This document shows positions 46,768-56,911 of a DNA stretch of 64,000 nucleotides, piece by piece. A program made the translations under genes and the position numbers. The notes under the pieces are model-generated. The model did no database searches, had not been told where the DNA came from, and saw only the letters and a list, made by a program, of their open reading frames with translations. Origin of the DNA: Massospora cicadina (taxonomy: Eukaryota > Entomophthoromycota > Entomophthoromycetes > Entomophthorales > Entomophthoraceae); NCBI GenBank assembly GCA_022478985.1, contig JAKSZP010014468.1, positions 186,001 through 250,000 of the forward strand, written 5' to 3'. The first letter of the stretch is position 1. Each line of letters opens with the position of its first letter.

Positions 46768-47768
46768 TCAGTTTCCAAAACAGCTGGCTTGTAGTATGGC
46801 TGAGTCAGAAGAGGAACTCTGGATGCAAGTCTGATCTGGCAAAAACAATTGAATAAAAGCGGAAGGCATTATTTTAGGAGGTTTGACAATGATGGTAGGA
46901 GAATCTGCGAATGGAGCTGAATCCAGGAGAGTTTCAAAATCTAACTTGGGAATCAATGACAGAGGAAGGATTGGTTGCGAGTCATTTGAGACAATTGCTA
47001 ACCTGATTTTGTCAGGGTTGGTTACTGTATCCAGTAATTCCACGGAAGGACTGGCCACGGGTACTTGACTTGGAGTATGAGTCAGAGAAAGAGTATAGAA
47101 GAGGTTTTGATGCGCAAACTGTCTCATCAGCTGGAAGAGCCAAAGGTCTTTATCAGACAGGCTATTAAGCAGTTGTTGCTACTGTGACTCCAAATTTAAT
47201 ATATTATCTGGATGAGAGGGGGATGTCAGATTTATATGATAGTCAACACTATGCACTCTGAAATCAAAAAAGCTCAAATTCAGAGTAATTAATCTCAAAA
47301 TTAATGGGAGAAGCTCTTCAGGAGAAGAATTACGAATGATATGAGCCAAGAGATTATTATGGGAAAATAACAAGGGCGAATATAAATGAGCAATCTTAAT
47401 TGTGCTGCAAAATGAATATTGATATTAAGAATCTCCTGTTGAGGATGAGGGGAAAAACAGAAATGAGGACGCCAGACCAAGAATCCTGAATATGACAGCG
47501 GGTCATATACCCTGATGGGGGAAACTGACCCTGGGATTGATATCATCAAAAGCAAATCAATCAGCTCAGCATGACAGAAGGTCATGGGAAATGCGCTCTG
47601 AGTAGGCATTAGTGAGGAGGAAGAGGAAAAGAGTCGCATGTCAAAGGTTATCCTAAGCAGCGTTGAGTACAAATCAACAATACTCCTCTTGAACAAAATA
47701 AGTATTTGACTGAGTTTGCAAAGGTTATTCTCTTGTCCTAATCCTTTTCTCATTGGAAATCTAGGCAA
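46768..47768 (-). pseudogene. Antisense open reading frame of element A (unknown protein)
   Basis: This is opposite to element A, between integrase and the 3' LTR. From 47768 (ATG next to the polypurine tract) a 155-codon frame runs to 47301. A second frame, 47373 to 46768, is open for about 200 codons except for one TAG at 47179-47181 in a Gln run (SQ, stop, QQLLNSLSDKDLW). The two overlap, so a single frameshift would join them into about 330 codons. The C-terminal part is rich in Pro, Ser and hydrophobic residues (PSQVPVASPSVELLDTV; LIPKLDFETLLDSAPFADSP). No domain is recognised, and there is no clear signal peptide. It is far less damaged than gag and pol of the same element. The alternative is a chance frame produced by base composition. 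Confidence 0.5.
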
Positions 47769-47770
47769 TG

Positions 47771-47779
47771 AAGGGGATC
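47771..47779 (+). other. Polypurine tract of element A
   Basis: AAGGGGATC directly precedes the 3' LTR start TGTTGGGG at 47780, in the expected position for plus-strand priming. Confidence 0.7.
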
Positions 47780-48907
47780 TGTTGGGGTTTTTGCCTACAT
47801 TCCCAGCTGACTATATTTCCAGGGGTCACTAAGAGGAAATTCCCTATAACGAAGTGTATTGGATATTGGCTGCCCTAGATTTCAGGGTAACAATGTTTGG
47901 GGGATTTTAGGTAATTCGCCTGTTTCAGATCTGTTGGGGATCAATATGGGTGAATGCTTAAGTTCTTGTCAGGCAGAGTCGCTGACAAAATAAGGATTAT
48001 CTAATAGTTGATCAATGATTAAATATCAAGTGTACCTATAGGGATCAGTTAGGTTTTATCATCACCAATTTGAAATCTAAGAATCAAGTTATAAGGCAAG
48101 TGATGCTGACTGAAACTAGCGAATCAATCAGTTAAATTGCACCCTTCCTTGATGGTTCACAAGTCCCATTATCTAAGCAGGTCGCTTGCCAAATATGGTT
48201 GGTTTGCTGGGATCAAGAGGCAATGTTTGGACATGTTTTCTGACTCAATCCTTTTTAGGTCTAAAGGATGTCTGACAACGGAACCTTAGCCAGGATGGGC
48301 AAGACCATTGCTGATGAGACGACGATGGGTAATTCAACAGCAACAGCTGCCATTTCATCAATGAGATGCCAACTGAGGTTTGGGCACCTAATTCTCACTA
48401 TAAATTCGCCTAATAATTCACTTAGTAAAAACAATCAATTACCAATGTATTATCATAATATTCTTTAGCAAAATTCATTTCTAGTTCTATTCTTTTTTCA
48501 AGGAAATTATTACTGGGCACTTTAATTGGAGACTCTTTAGGATATAGAGTAAGGATCTGAGCGTGGATCCAGAGAATAGAAGCTGACTGAATCATGGCTT
48601 GTTTTCAACTGTGTGTCAAAAGATAGAAGCTGAAAACGAGGATTTGATTGTGGATCAAGTTAGGCGGTATAAAGGAACAAATCCCTATCTAGGACATCTT
48701 AAGAATTTCAAAGAGGAAGACTGTTCAAGCGTTAAGCGCAATACTAGTGCTTTATTCAATTATGGATAATAGTCTTCATACTATTTATCAATTTGACTCT
48801 ATATTATTATCAGACAAAGTGGAGAATTGAACAACACCAAACCTGTGCAGTTAATCAATTTAGGGTTATCAGCCATGAACAATTATTGAAACCCGTTAAT
48901 TTTAACA
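47780..48907 (+). repeat. 3' LTR of element A
   Basis: It is collinear with 41017-42139, starts TGTTGGGG and ends TTTTAACA. Differences from the 5' copy are scattered substitutions and small indels, so the insertion is not recent. Confidence 0.9.
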
Positions 48908-49646
48908 GTTATCAATGTTGTTCTCATCCAGAGGAGAAAAGATGGCGCTTATAGCTAGGTTGGAGGCGTTGTACACAGGATGAATGGCTACCCATAGTCC
49001 AGATTATGTAAATCAGTTTTCTCTTCAACAGACTCATTAATTGAACAAATGCATAACGTTGCTCTACTCCCCAAATTAAAATGGTGTTTTTGGCAAGCAG
49101 TAGGACAGGTTCAGCGAGATGAATGAAGTTAGGGATAAATTTATGGTAAAATTTATTATTCCTAAGAAACATGTATATCTCAAAGGTTCTTTAGTCAAAG
49201 CATATTAAAAATTGCTTTAACTGTACTGTAAAAGGGCTAATTTTATACATGATATGGCATGTCCTAGAAATTTCAAGTCCTGGTGGAAAGAGGTACACTT
49301 AACAGGTTTTAGTTTGATATGATTCTATCTCAGTCATTGTAACACTGACTAAAGGTGGTTTAGATGATTGGTGAAGTATTGGAAAACACTTTTATGTTAT
49401 CTAGGTAAACAATCACATAACTGAGTTAAGATCTTGCATGATGTGATCCATCTCCTATTGAAAAAGGTGGGAGCATTTCATAATCCCTAAATGAGCCGGG
49501 TAGACTGGAATAGTATTTCTGTGAAAATCCACGCGCATTTTTCTTGGTCTTCAGGCGAAAGATCCATTTGACAATAACTGCTGGCAAGGTCCATCAGAGA
49601 AGAAATTCGAGTTGGAGAGTCATGCCAGGGCATCATCATTCCTTGT
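48908..49646 (-). pseudogene. Element E, piece 3: reverse transcriptase to RNase H start
   Basis: On the minus strand the palm begins at the F insertion with NDDALA (IDDALD expected), then in another frame MDLASSYCQMDLSPEDQEKC (about 49590-49520) and NAPTFF. The YxDD box near 49430 is destroyed (CLPR, stop, HKSVF). The connection is FYHKFIPNFIHLAEPVLLLA within 49172-48924. The piece ends at 48913 within SSG, stop, EQH, which continues as HPLSYYSN at 41010 on the other side of element A. Both junctions are continuous at the protein level. Confidence 0.78.
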
Positions 49647-49992
49647 TGTCAGGATTTTTCTAAAATTCTTCCATACATGTTACTTTTACCCCAAATATTC
49701 CACTAATAATATAGTAGGGGAATTTATTAAAATCTAATCTTATCAAGTCTAACAAGAAAGACTTCGCTTATCTCATCAGATGATTTCAGAAGATTTGATT
49801 GATCAGCGATTAAAAAGATCTGATAAACCCCAAATTACTCCAAAACCTAATATATTTAATCCTTTAGATAATAAAAGATAGGTCTATCTACAACCCTATA
49901 TTTACTATCTTTCATCTTTTTTGGAGATTCCATAGAGTAATTTTCAAGACTTACCACTCTATTTCAGAAATGTAATATAAAACTTCAAAAAA
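49647..49992 (+). repeat. 5' LTR of element F
   Basis: It starts TGTCAGGAT. It is collinear with 55683-56030, with shared blocks TTATCAAGTCTAACAA, AAAGATAGGTCTAT, GATTCCATAGAGT and CTATTTCAGAA. The TGTCAGGAT start is shared with element C. Confidence 0.88.
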
Positions 49993-50008
49993 AGGTGCTC
50001 ACTACGGG
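49993..50008 (+). other. Primer-binding site of element F
   Basis: AGGTGCTCACTACGGG differs from the element A site at two positions and directly follows the 5' LTR. Confidence 0.8.
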
Positions 50009-50029
50009 ATGCCTCTGAGTTACTCTCTT

Positions 50030-52200
50030 GTGATAACATCAATCACTAAGATGGATGCTTTTTTTCGCCTGAAGAATCTTAAGACCATGAGCAAGGCAGT
50101 ATTTTACATTGGGTCCGTTCCACTAGAACAGAAATCCCAAGGGTACCATCTATATTGGAATTCCATTCCAACTTAGAAATTTATGGTCCCAATTTAAGCT
50201 TTATTATGAACTTTCAAATACAGCTTGAGGTTTTAAGATACATCATTAATCATATGCTTGATGGGGTTCTAATTCCTGAAATCCATTTTACTTGATCTCA
50301 TACTAATGCTGTACCCTCTACAATGCGAAATTCATATCAAACTTCTCAAATACTGGGGATTGGTACTGAGCAATATTTACGCCGATTTGTACACCCTAAT
50401 TCATCCCACATATTACAAGTCATGGGAATGCATCATTGGGTGATGCTTAAGTTATTAGAAGGATTCCAATCCTTATATAATTATGTTTATGAGTTCTTCA
50501 AATCTGCCTCTGAGTTTAGTAAAGACAATTGTGACACCATTATTAGTAATCAAAATCTCCTTAATGAAACCATCTAGTACTAAAAAAATCTCCTTAATGA
50601 AGTGCAACAATAATTTTTTCAGCTTGATCACAGAATAAATAGTTTATTGACTCACAGTTGATGAAGCGAGTCCAGAAAATTCAGGTCTAATGGAGAGACA
50701 CTTTTTCTGACTCTCTAATCATAATCAATTGATGGAAGAGGAAATTTAAAATTGCCTCTTCCTATTGGAGCAATTGTACTCTGGAAGTCAATTAAGTAGC
50801 GAAGTAGAAAAAGCCTCAGGAACTATGAGTCCTCATGGGTAACAAAGTCCTCCTGGTGTTGAAGGACCTCATAGGCCACCTGGGGGTGAAGGGCCATGTG
50901 GACCTCCTGATGCTGATGGACCTCGTGGACCCCCAGGTACTGATGGACATCTAGGATCCCTTCTGCAGGCTGACACTCTTTTGATCATGATTGAAAAATG
51001 CGTGAGCAGTTTCATAAAGTTGCCATGGAGTGCAATTTAACTCCCAATGGGGCACTTATTGATCCGCTTTTATCGCTTAAACCTTAATCTAGAGAAGTGA
51101 ATAATCTGGGTAAATGGTCAAAGGATACTAACATCCTGTTACAGGCCAGTGAATCTAAAATAGGATATGCTTTAAACGAAGATCGAAACTTTGGAACTAA
51201 AATACTATGCACAACAGGAGCAAATCTTCGAGTTATCTCACAGATTGGACAAAACGTGGGGCATTCTGATCTAAAATGAGAGATTAATGAAAACTTGTAC
51301 CAAGGCAGCTGGTTCCTATCCTCAATATTCTTCCCAAGCTTCTGACTCTAACTCTTATGTCTCCCCTCAATTGGAACAACCAGGAGTGTATTTTAACAGC
51401 CAATGCTTATATGAATTTTAAACCTGTATTTAAGGATAAGTACTCTCCTGGGGAAGGAAGTACTATCTCCTTCCTCTGTTTATATGAGAAGACTCTGAGT
51501 GAGGCCATGGACCATCAAAGAATAAATTATTTACCAAATTGTCTTACTTGAGTAGCCTAAGATATCATGGTACCTCATTTGATGACCTGTTCTACTTGGT
51601 CCCAGGCTAAGGAAGCATTGATAAAAGAATTTGGGAGTAAACAAACCTTATTCTCTCAGAAACAGGCTTCTATGGGCATACAGTTCCATCAAAATGAAAC
51701 TATCAAAGACTTCGCTCATCAATTTATTGGAAACTCATACTCTGGTAGCATGTGGCTGGTTAAATTTGGACGATGCTATTACTGCTATTATGTTTGCTTT
51801 TACTTTCTAGGACTCATATGCAAGACTACCTTATTAGCATAAAAAAGAACTTCAGAAGTTTTAGACATAAAGGAGGCCTTGTTGGAATTGCCTCAATTCA
51901 CCAAAAACCTTGAACCAATGACTCTCCAAGACACAATCGTCCTAAAGTGTATGCAATGCCTGAAATTTCTAGATCTATTCAGTGTAATTATTGTCACCAA
52001 TACTTCCATACAGAAGACCGTTGTTATAAAAAGGAAGCTGATGGAAAGAAGAAAAAAGACAAAACAAATAATAATTACCATCCTGATAATGATATGAGTA
52101 TGCAGAAGGAACATCAAACCCTTGTAGTGTATAATAAAGACAAACATTCTTCCTATTCTTTACCCTCCTTATTGGCTTTACCCTCTCAGTTTGGAAGTAT
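50030..52200 (+). pseudogene. gag of element F (collagen-like repeat, capsid, CCHC), broken
   Basis: Plus strand. The N-terminal part (50323-50577) includes VYEFFKSASEFSKDNCDTII, shared with C gag. At 50825-50960 there is a collagen-like run of Gly-X-Y triplets (PPGVEGPHRPPGGEGP, GPRGPPGTDG). A coiled-coil or linker part follows (51097-51279). The capsid region (51357-51842) includes FKDKYSPGEGS and IKEFGSKQTLFSQKQASMG. A zinc knuckle CNYCHQYFHTEDRC (CX2CX4HX4C) lies at 51983-52024, followed by a Lys-rich run. Frameshifts and stops break it in at least five places. Micro-insertion #2 sits in the N-terminal part. Confidence 0.78.
50569..50588 (+). mobile_element. 20-bp micro-insertion #2 with 13-bp TSD
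   Basis: The insert ACCATCTAGTACTAAAAAAA lies between TCTCCTTAATGAA at 50556-50568 and the same 13 bases at 50589-50601. The A residues next to the site make the duplication possibly longer. It lies in F gag and is in the same orientation as #1. Confidence 0.85.
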
Positions 52201-52460
52201 AATCACCCATATTGATTTTCAAGTGAATCAAATTAGTGCTAAAGCTAATATTGACACTGGATCTCCTGTTAATGTAGTCTTGTCAAAATTGATCAAGCGG
52301 ATTAAACCAACGCCCTATATTTCACATTATGAAGAATTTGGCACTGCAGGACCTCAGAGGTCATGATCAATTGTAGCTTTTTTGTCACTATCATTATAAA
52401 TTGAGAAAGTAACTTTTACATTACCTGCAATAGTCCTTGAAAGGTGAGTTATAATCTTCT
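52200..52460 (+). pseudogene. Protease of element F
   Basis: The reading NIDTGSPVNVVLSKL (catalytic Asp codon at 52253) is the active-site triad region of a retroviral-type aspartic protease, D-T-G followed by a hydrophobic stretch. It is open in frame with the zinc knuckle (51947-52366), then lost after 52366. A matching site in element G reads DTGAPVNII. Confidence 0.78.
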
Positions 52461-52699
52461 TAAAAACTCAATTTTTGCAGAAATGTGATGGAATTATTAA
52501 TTTCCCAACTCTTCTCTATTCCATTTGGGGTATAGGGTTCCATTGCTTTTATCTGAACATGCTCAACATACTAGACGTCGGCTATATTTGTTAGAGGGAT
52601 CAAAGAGGTCCTATTCCATTCAGTATCATGTTGAAGGTCCATGAGTAGGATTACCCCCTAAGATGGCTGACATAGAAGAAGGAATGACTATTTTATCCC

Positions 52700-55640
52700 C
52701 TGAGATTGTGATTATTCCGCCATAATCTCAGGTTATTGTCAATTTATTTTTACATTTTTCTAAGCCCAAGGTCCATCTATTACAGGTCCAAGGCATTTCA
52801 AATCCTTCTTTTAAAGAAATCTTGCCTTGTCCTGGGGTATTGAATTATGCCTATTCTGGATAGGGATCTATTTATTGCCAAACCTTACCAATGACCTGAA
52901 AATAGTGGATCAAAAAAAATCTAATAGCTTATGTCAAATTATCTCATATCTCAAATTTATTATGGGTAAACTTTTGGAAGTCTACAAGACTTTGGGCCGG
53001 AACAAAAGAATTTTTACTGTGGGATCTTTGATAAGGAAACGCTTACTAAATAACAGGAGAAACAAGTACTTCAATTATTGGAAGAATACTATGACATATT
53101 TTCTAATCATACTTACAATTTTATTAAAAAGATGGGATTAATGCATACCGTTAAACTTGAGATACCCTCCTATTTGTGCCAACCCTATCATAAGTTGAAA
53201 GTGGAGGAAGCACAGGTCGCCAAAGAACTACATCAACTATTGGAGGCTTGATAATTAAAACCCTCCAATAGTCCCTGGGCCTCAACTCTTTTATTGGTGA
53301 AAAAGAAGGATGTCTCACCTCAATTGGTTATGGATTATTGTAGGTTAAATTCAATTACCTGTTGAGATAGCTACCCTTTACAAGGATTGATGATTCCCTC
53401 CAGTCGTTAGCTGGTTCAACCTATTTTTCATCAATAGAATTAGCCAACGGGTACTAGCAAATTGAATTAGCACTGAAAGTCCGAGGTAAATGTGCCTTAA
53501 TATCCAAAAAAAGCTTATTTAAACCAACTCATATGCCACATGGGTTGAGCAACGCACCAGCAACATTTTAATGGACCATAGATAGTATTTTACTGGATTT
53601 AAAGCTGACCTGTGTTCTGATATTTGGATGATATTACTGTGCTTTTAAAATTCTATTGAGCATCTGGATTATTTAGATGTAGTTCTTAGGCAATTCTGGA
53701 ACTCCTTACTAAAGCTCAAACCCACCAATTTTCCTTTTTTCTTTTTAAAGTGGAGTTTTCAAGTCACGGGTTTAGCTAGAGGAATTCAACCATTTTCAGA
53801 TAAATTCCAAGCTATTAAATAAATGACACCTCCAACCTTCTTGCAGGACATACAAGCCTTCCTAGTATGGTCAGATACTATCATCAATTTATACCCAAGT
53901 ATGCTGATATGGCAGAGCCTTTATCTCATTTATTACAAAAAGGTGTGCCATTTGAGTAGTCATCTCAGTAACAGTCTTTTAATTCACTCTGAACTGCCCT
54001 AACTAAGGCACTGTTTTGATCCATCCTCATTTTGATAAGCCTATTATATTTCATAATGATGCTAGTTTAGCTATTAGGGCTATTTTAACCCAGTGTGATG
54101 AAGAGCATATTAACTATCCTGTAGCGTTTTACAGTAAAACATTATACAAAGCTGAGCGAAATCACAGCTTAACTGAGCGGGAGTGTTTAGCTGTAATTTT
54201 AACAATCAAACTCTTCTGAACCTTCCTATATGGCAACCGTTTTTGTTGTTACCTACCATTGATCTTTAATATGGTTGCAAAATATGAAGGATCCTGATAG
54301 GAGACTAGCACGATGGGCCCTAAGACTGCAAAATTATGATTCTTTAATTTTACATAGCTTGGGTAAACAACATCAAAATGCTGACAGCCTATCCCAATTG
54401 CCTATACTGACCTTTTATTCTGTAAAGAAGGAACGACTATATAATCTAATTGGATGGCCTGGTTTTGGGATTGAGAATCTGAAAAGGATCATGCATTCCT
54501 AAAAAATAATTACTAAAAATACCATGATCTGGGAAAGATTTTTTATAAGAAGGTCAATCCCAAGTGGTTACCCTTTTTGCACCCAAATTCAAGATACCAC
54601 GCTACCTTGGAAGGACATGGAAAAAGTAGGTAATAGTGGTTTAAGGAAAACCCAAGGTTGGTTAAAAACCTATACTATTGGAATAATATGACTGAAACCT
54701 TTAGAAAGACACTTGATTCGTGTCTCATCTGTAAAAGTCATGGTGCAATCAACCCTACTTAGCATCAAGCGATTCCACCAACTAAGGCATTTAGAGTGTT
54801 AAGTATCAATGTTGTAACCTTTTTTCTTAGGGGTCACATGGATATCAATACATTATCATGGCTGTTGACCATTTAACTAAATGGGTATAGCTATCTCTAT
54901 TGCCGCTCCCTCTGCTAAGCTACTGCGTTGTTTCTTTATTGCTATATCATCACCCAACATGGGTGCCCCAAAATACTTATGTCAGACAATAAAACGAACT
55001 TTACTTCTCAACGTTTACAAGAATTGTAGAAAGTTATTCAATACTGTACACCGCTTTGTCTTTCCTTACCATCCATCAACTAATGGGATATTTTTCAAGT
55101 TAATGGAACTTTAATATTTTAAGGAAGATGGCCTCAACGGACCCATCTCAGTGGAACTTCTATTTACTTAGGCTTTATTTGCTTTTGGAATAAGTTATCA
55201 TCAAATTATCAAGATATCGCCCTTCAAGTTGGGACCATCTAGTACTAAAAAAAGATATCGCCCTTTAAATGTGTTTACAGGTGAGATTAACTAGTTCTTT
55301 AAGCATTTAAATAATACTTGAAGAAAGTATACCAGAAAACTCTGATTTAGTTATGTAAAATCTGGCTGATGAGATTAATCTCCTTAAAGCTCAAGCCATG
55401 GAATTAATTGAATTAACCACTAAAAAGGAGACCCAAAAAATTAACCAACTTAGACCCATTTTGTCTGAATATCAAATTGGGTATTATATTATTTATTACC
55501 ACTCCTGACTTGGTGGGCGAGCTGAGAAGTTGGGATCTAACTGGTCTGGATCTTATTTTGTTATATTCCAAAAGGGGTAAGAATATTTAATTGTCCATGT
55601 GGATATGGGTATAATTGTTAATCGTTTTCACCCTAGTTTT
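52700..55640 (+). pseudogene. pol of element F (RT-RNase H-integrase), broken
   Basis: Plus strand. RT runs from about 53160 to 53900: fingers near 53270-53345, and a catalytic box near 53620-53640 reading YLDDITVLL after a frame change. The connection is YYHQFIPKYADMAEPLSHLL near 53875-53935. RNase H lies at 54016-54219 (HNDASLAIRAILTQCDEEH, then YPVAFYSKTLYKAERNH and ERECLAV), followed by DPDRRLARWALRLQNYDSLI at 54287-54346. Integrase is from about 54590: a zinc-finger end at SCLICKSHGA near 54718-54750, and a core piece MSDNKTNFTSQRLQEL near 54980-55027. The C-terminal part holds micro-insertion #3. Stops are dense throughout. Confidence 0.8.
55228..55253 (+). mobile_element. 26-bp micro-insertion #3 with 15-bp TSD
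   Basis: The insert begins GTTGGGACCATCTAG and ends TACTAAAAAAA. Flanks are GATATCGCCCTTCAA (55213-55227) and GATATCGCCCTTTAA (55254-55268), one difference in 15. It lies in F integrase. Its last 20 bases are identical to insertion #2, and it extends further 5' into the same source sequence. Confidence 0.85.
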
Positions 55641-55669
55641 TTGAGTTTCATCCTCCTCCATGATCAAAG

Positions 55670-55682
55670 CTTGAGGGGGAAG
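55670..55682 (+). other. Polypurine tract of element F
   Basis: CTTGAGGGGGAAG sits immediately before the 3' LTR start at 55683. It is almost the same as that of element C. Confidence 0.75.
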
Positions 55683-56030
55683 TGTCAGAATTTTGCTGAA
55701 TTCTTCCATTTCCAAAACTTTAACCACAAAAGATCCACCAATAATATTAAAGGGGGAACTCAACGAATCAAATTTTATCAAGTCTAACAATTATGATCGT
55801 GCTTATCCATATCAGTTGATATTAGAAGATTCAATCACTCAGCAATTAAAAAATCTAAAAAGCCCCAAACTAGTAAGAAACCTATAAATATTTAATCATT
55901 TGAATAAAAAAAGATAGGTCTATTAGGATCTTATATTTACATCTTTGATCTCTTTTTGCAGATTCCATAGAGTGACTTTAAGACCTACCTATCTATTTCA
56001 GAAGTGCATTTCAAAAATTTGAAAATTAAA
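55683..56030 (+). repeat. 3' LTR of element F
   Basis: It starts TGTCAGAAT and is collinear with 49647-49992. The exact right end is uncertain by a few bases because the last stretch is A/T-rich and diverged between copies. Confidence 0.82.
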
Positions 56031-56342
56031 ATTGAATATCTGTCCTTATACATCGATGAATCCCCCCCTCGGGTTGGGACCATCAAGCACTAAAAAAATA
56101 TTTGTCCTTATTAGTAAGGCTGTTTTGTTTCCTATAACCATCACTATTCTGTGACTGTTCTCATTTTTTATAAGCAACAGGTGGGGATGATCAAGGACTC
56201 TGGAAGGGCACAAGTAAGCTGAGATCCAATAGTTGCTTGAGCATAGTTTTCATGTTTTGCTCTTCTATATTTGACAACTATATGGCTTCAATCAGAGCAG
56301 GTTTGAATCTCCTATGCTGATACTATGTTACTAGTTCTTCAT
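56031..56342 (-). pseudogene. Element E, piece 2: start of reverse transcriptase
   Basis: On the minus strand it reads from the G insertion leftward: FKPALIEAI, then EEQNMKTMLKQLLDLSLLVP, then SPPVAYKK, and, after micro-insertion #4, DRYSI. This matches the Ty3/gypsy RT finger order (ELL..GLI.PS.SPW.SP...V.KK; N.LT.KD.YP(L/I)). It continues as NDDALA at 49640 beyond element F. Stops occur at the usual Trp of SPW. Confidence 0.72.
56050..56098 (+). mobile_element. 49-bp micro-insertion #4 with 13-bp TSD
   Basis: This is the longest of the four inserts. It begins ACATCGATGAATCC, passes through a C-rich run and GGGTTGGGACCATC, and ends AAGCACTAAAAAAA (the other three end TAGTACTAAAAAAA). Flanks are TATCTGTCCTTAT (56037-56049) and TATTTGTCCTTAT (56099-56111), one difference. 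It lies in E reverse transcriptase. It shows 23 bases of source sequence upstream of insertion #3. Confidence 0.82.
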
Positions 56343-56347
56343 GTGAC
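56343..56347. repeat. Left 5-bp target-site duplication of element G
   Basis: GTGAC, identical to 62497-62501. Confidence 0.85.
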
Positions 56348-56898
56348 TTTTATTTTGTGCAATATACTTGAGATACGCCGTAGGATTTGCACAGATCAAG
56401 CCACTGAGCAACGGAAAACATATATGGAGATCCTTGGTCTGTCATTTGAACTAAACTTTATAAAATATGAGGCAATCGCCTTGACCACACTACTTTATTT
56501 GTAATAATATGACTAGAAGAATCTTTCTGCTTGCCAATTCCTTTTTTCCATTATCCTCTTCTTTTCTTCCAAAAGTCCCCCCCTCTTGTCTTTGCTTCAC
56601 ACTTATATCTTTGTTGCTTTGGTCAGTTTCACCCTTCAGCTTAACTATTAATAATTACCTGAACTTATCTGATTCCGCCTCATCATAGAGGATTTGGCGG
56701 AATTCATTCCATTTGCTGAACTAATATTATCTCTACCAACTTGCTTTAAGTTGACAAGATCTATCCAATATTGACTCTCTCTTCAGCAAATAAACTACAA
56801 TTTATCAAACTAAATAGGCTTCAATTAACTTGTTTGACTCATAAAATACAGTATGCTGAACATATGGCTTATCGTTCAATCATACCAGTTTCTTGACA
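56348..56898 (-). repeat. 3' LTR of element G
   Basis: It is collinear with 61944-62496. Long shared stretches include GCACAGATCAAGCCACTGAG, GGCAATCGCCTTGACCACAC and TAATAATATGACTAGAAGAA. The right end reads CTTGACA on the plus strand. Confidence 0.9.
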
Positions 56899-56911
56899 GT
56901 ATCCCCCCTTA
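56899..56911 (-). other. Polypurine tract of element G
   Basis: The minus strand reads AAGGGGGGATAC directly before the 3' LTR start (TGTCAAG). Confidence 0.78.

Larger units (their letters stand above)
41017..48907 (+). mobile_element. Ty3/gypsy element A, complete but inactive
   Basis: This is a 7.9-kb element: 5' LTR (41017-42139), PBS, gag, pol, a 2-kb 3' region with antisense open frames, PPT, 3' LTR (47780-48907). It interrupts the RNase H of element E. Flanking 5-mers are ATGAT (41012-41016) and GTTAT (48908-48912), a worn duplication agreeing at three of five positions. The same LTR family forms A2 at the left end of the window. Confidence 0.87.
49647..56030 (+). mobile_element. Ty3/gypsy element F, complete but inactive
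   Basis: This is a 6.4-kb element with LTRs of about 347 bp (49647-49992 and 55683-56030), PBS, gag with collagen-like repeats, protease, RT, RNase H, integrase and PPT. It splits the RT of element E between the DKYSI block and the NDDAL block. Flanking 5-mers CTTGT (49642-49646) and ATTGA (56031-56035) agree at three of five positions. It carries micro-insertions #2 and #3. Confidence 0.87.

Noticed and set aside
46768..47768. Antisense frames of element A as an envelope gene.
   Set aside because: They are on the opposite strand to the element, and I see no signal peptide, no Cys-rich ectodomain and no convincing single transmembrane anchor.
50569..50601. Flanking repeats of the micro-insertions as simple slippage duplications.
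   Set aside because: Four different flank sequences surround one common insert sequence, so the insert, not the flank, is the shared unit.
50825..50960. Collagen-like repeats as a host collagen gene.
   Set aside because: They lie in frame inside a gag with capsid and zinc knuckle, between the LTRs of element F, and recur at the same place in element C.
55228..55254. Micro-insertion #3 as a tiny intron: it begins GT, contains TACTAA, and the next bases complete an AG.
   Set aside because: The other three inserts do not begin with GT and simply stop at other points of the same source, with their own TSDs. 27 nt is too short for splicing, and the host sequence is a dead integrase.
56050..56098. 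Micro-insertion #4 as a tRNA gene fragment (GGGACCA before the tail).
   Set aside because: The C-rich run and spacing do not give a proper T-arm and seven-pair acceptor strand. A tRNA-like origin is left open but not called.
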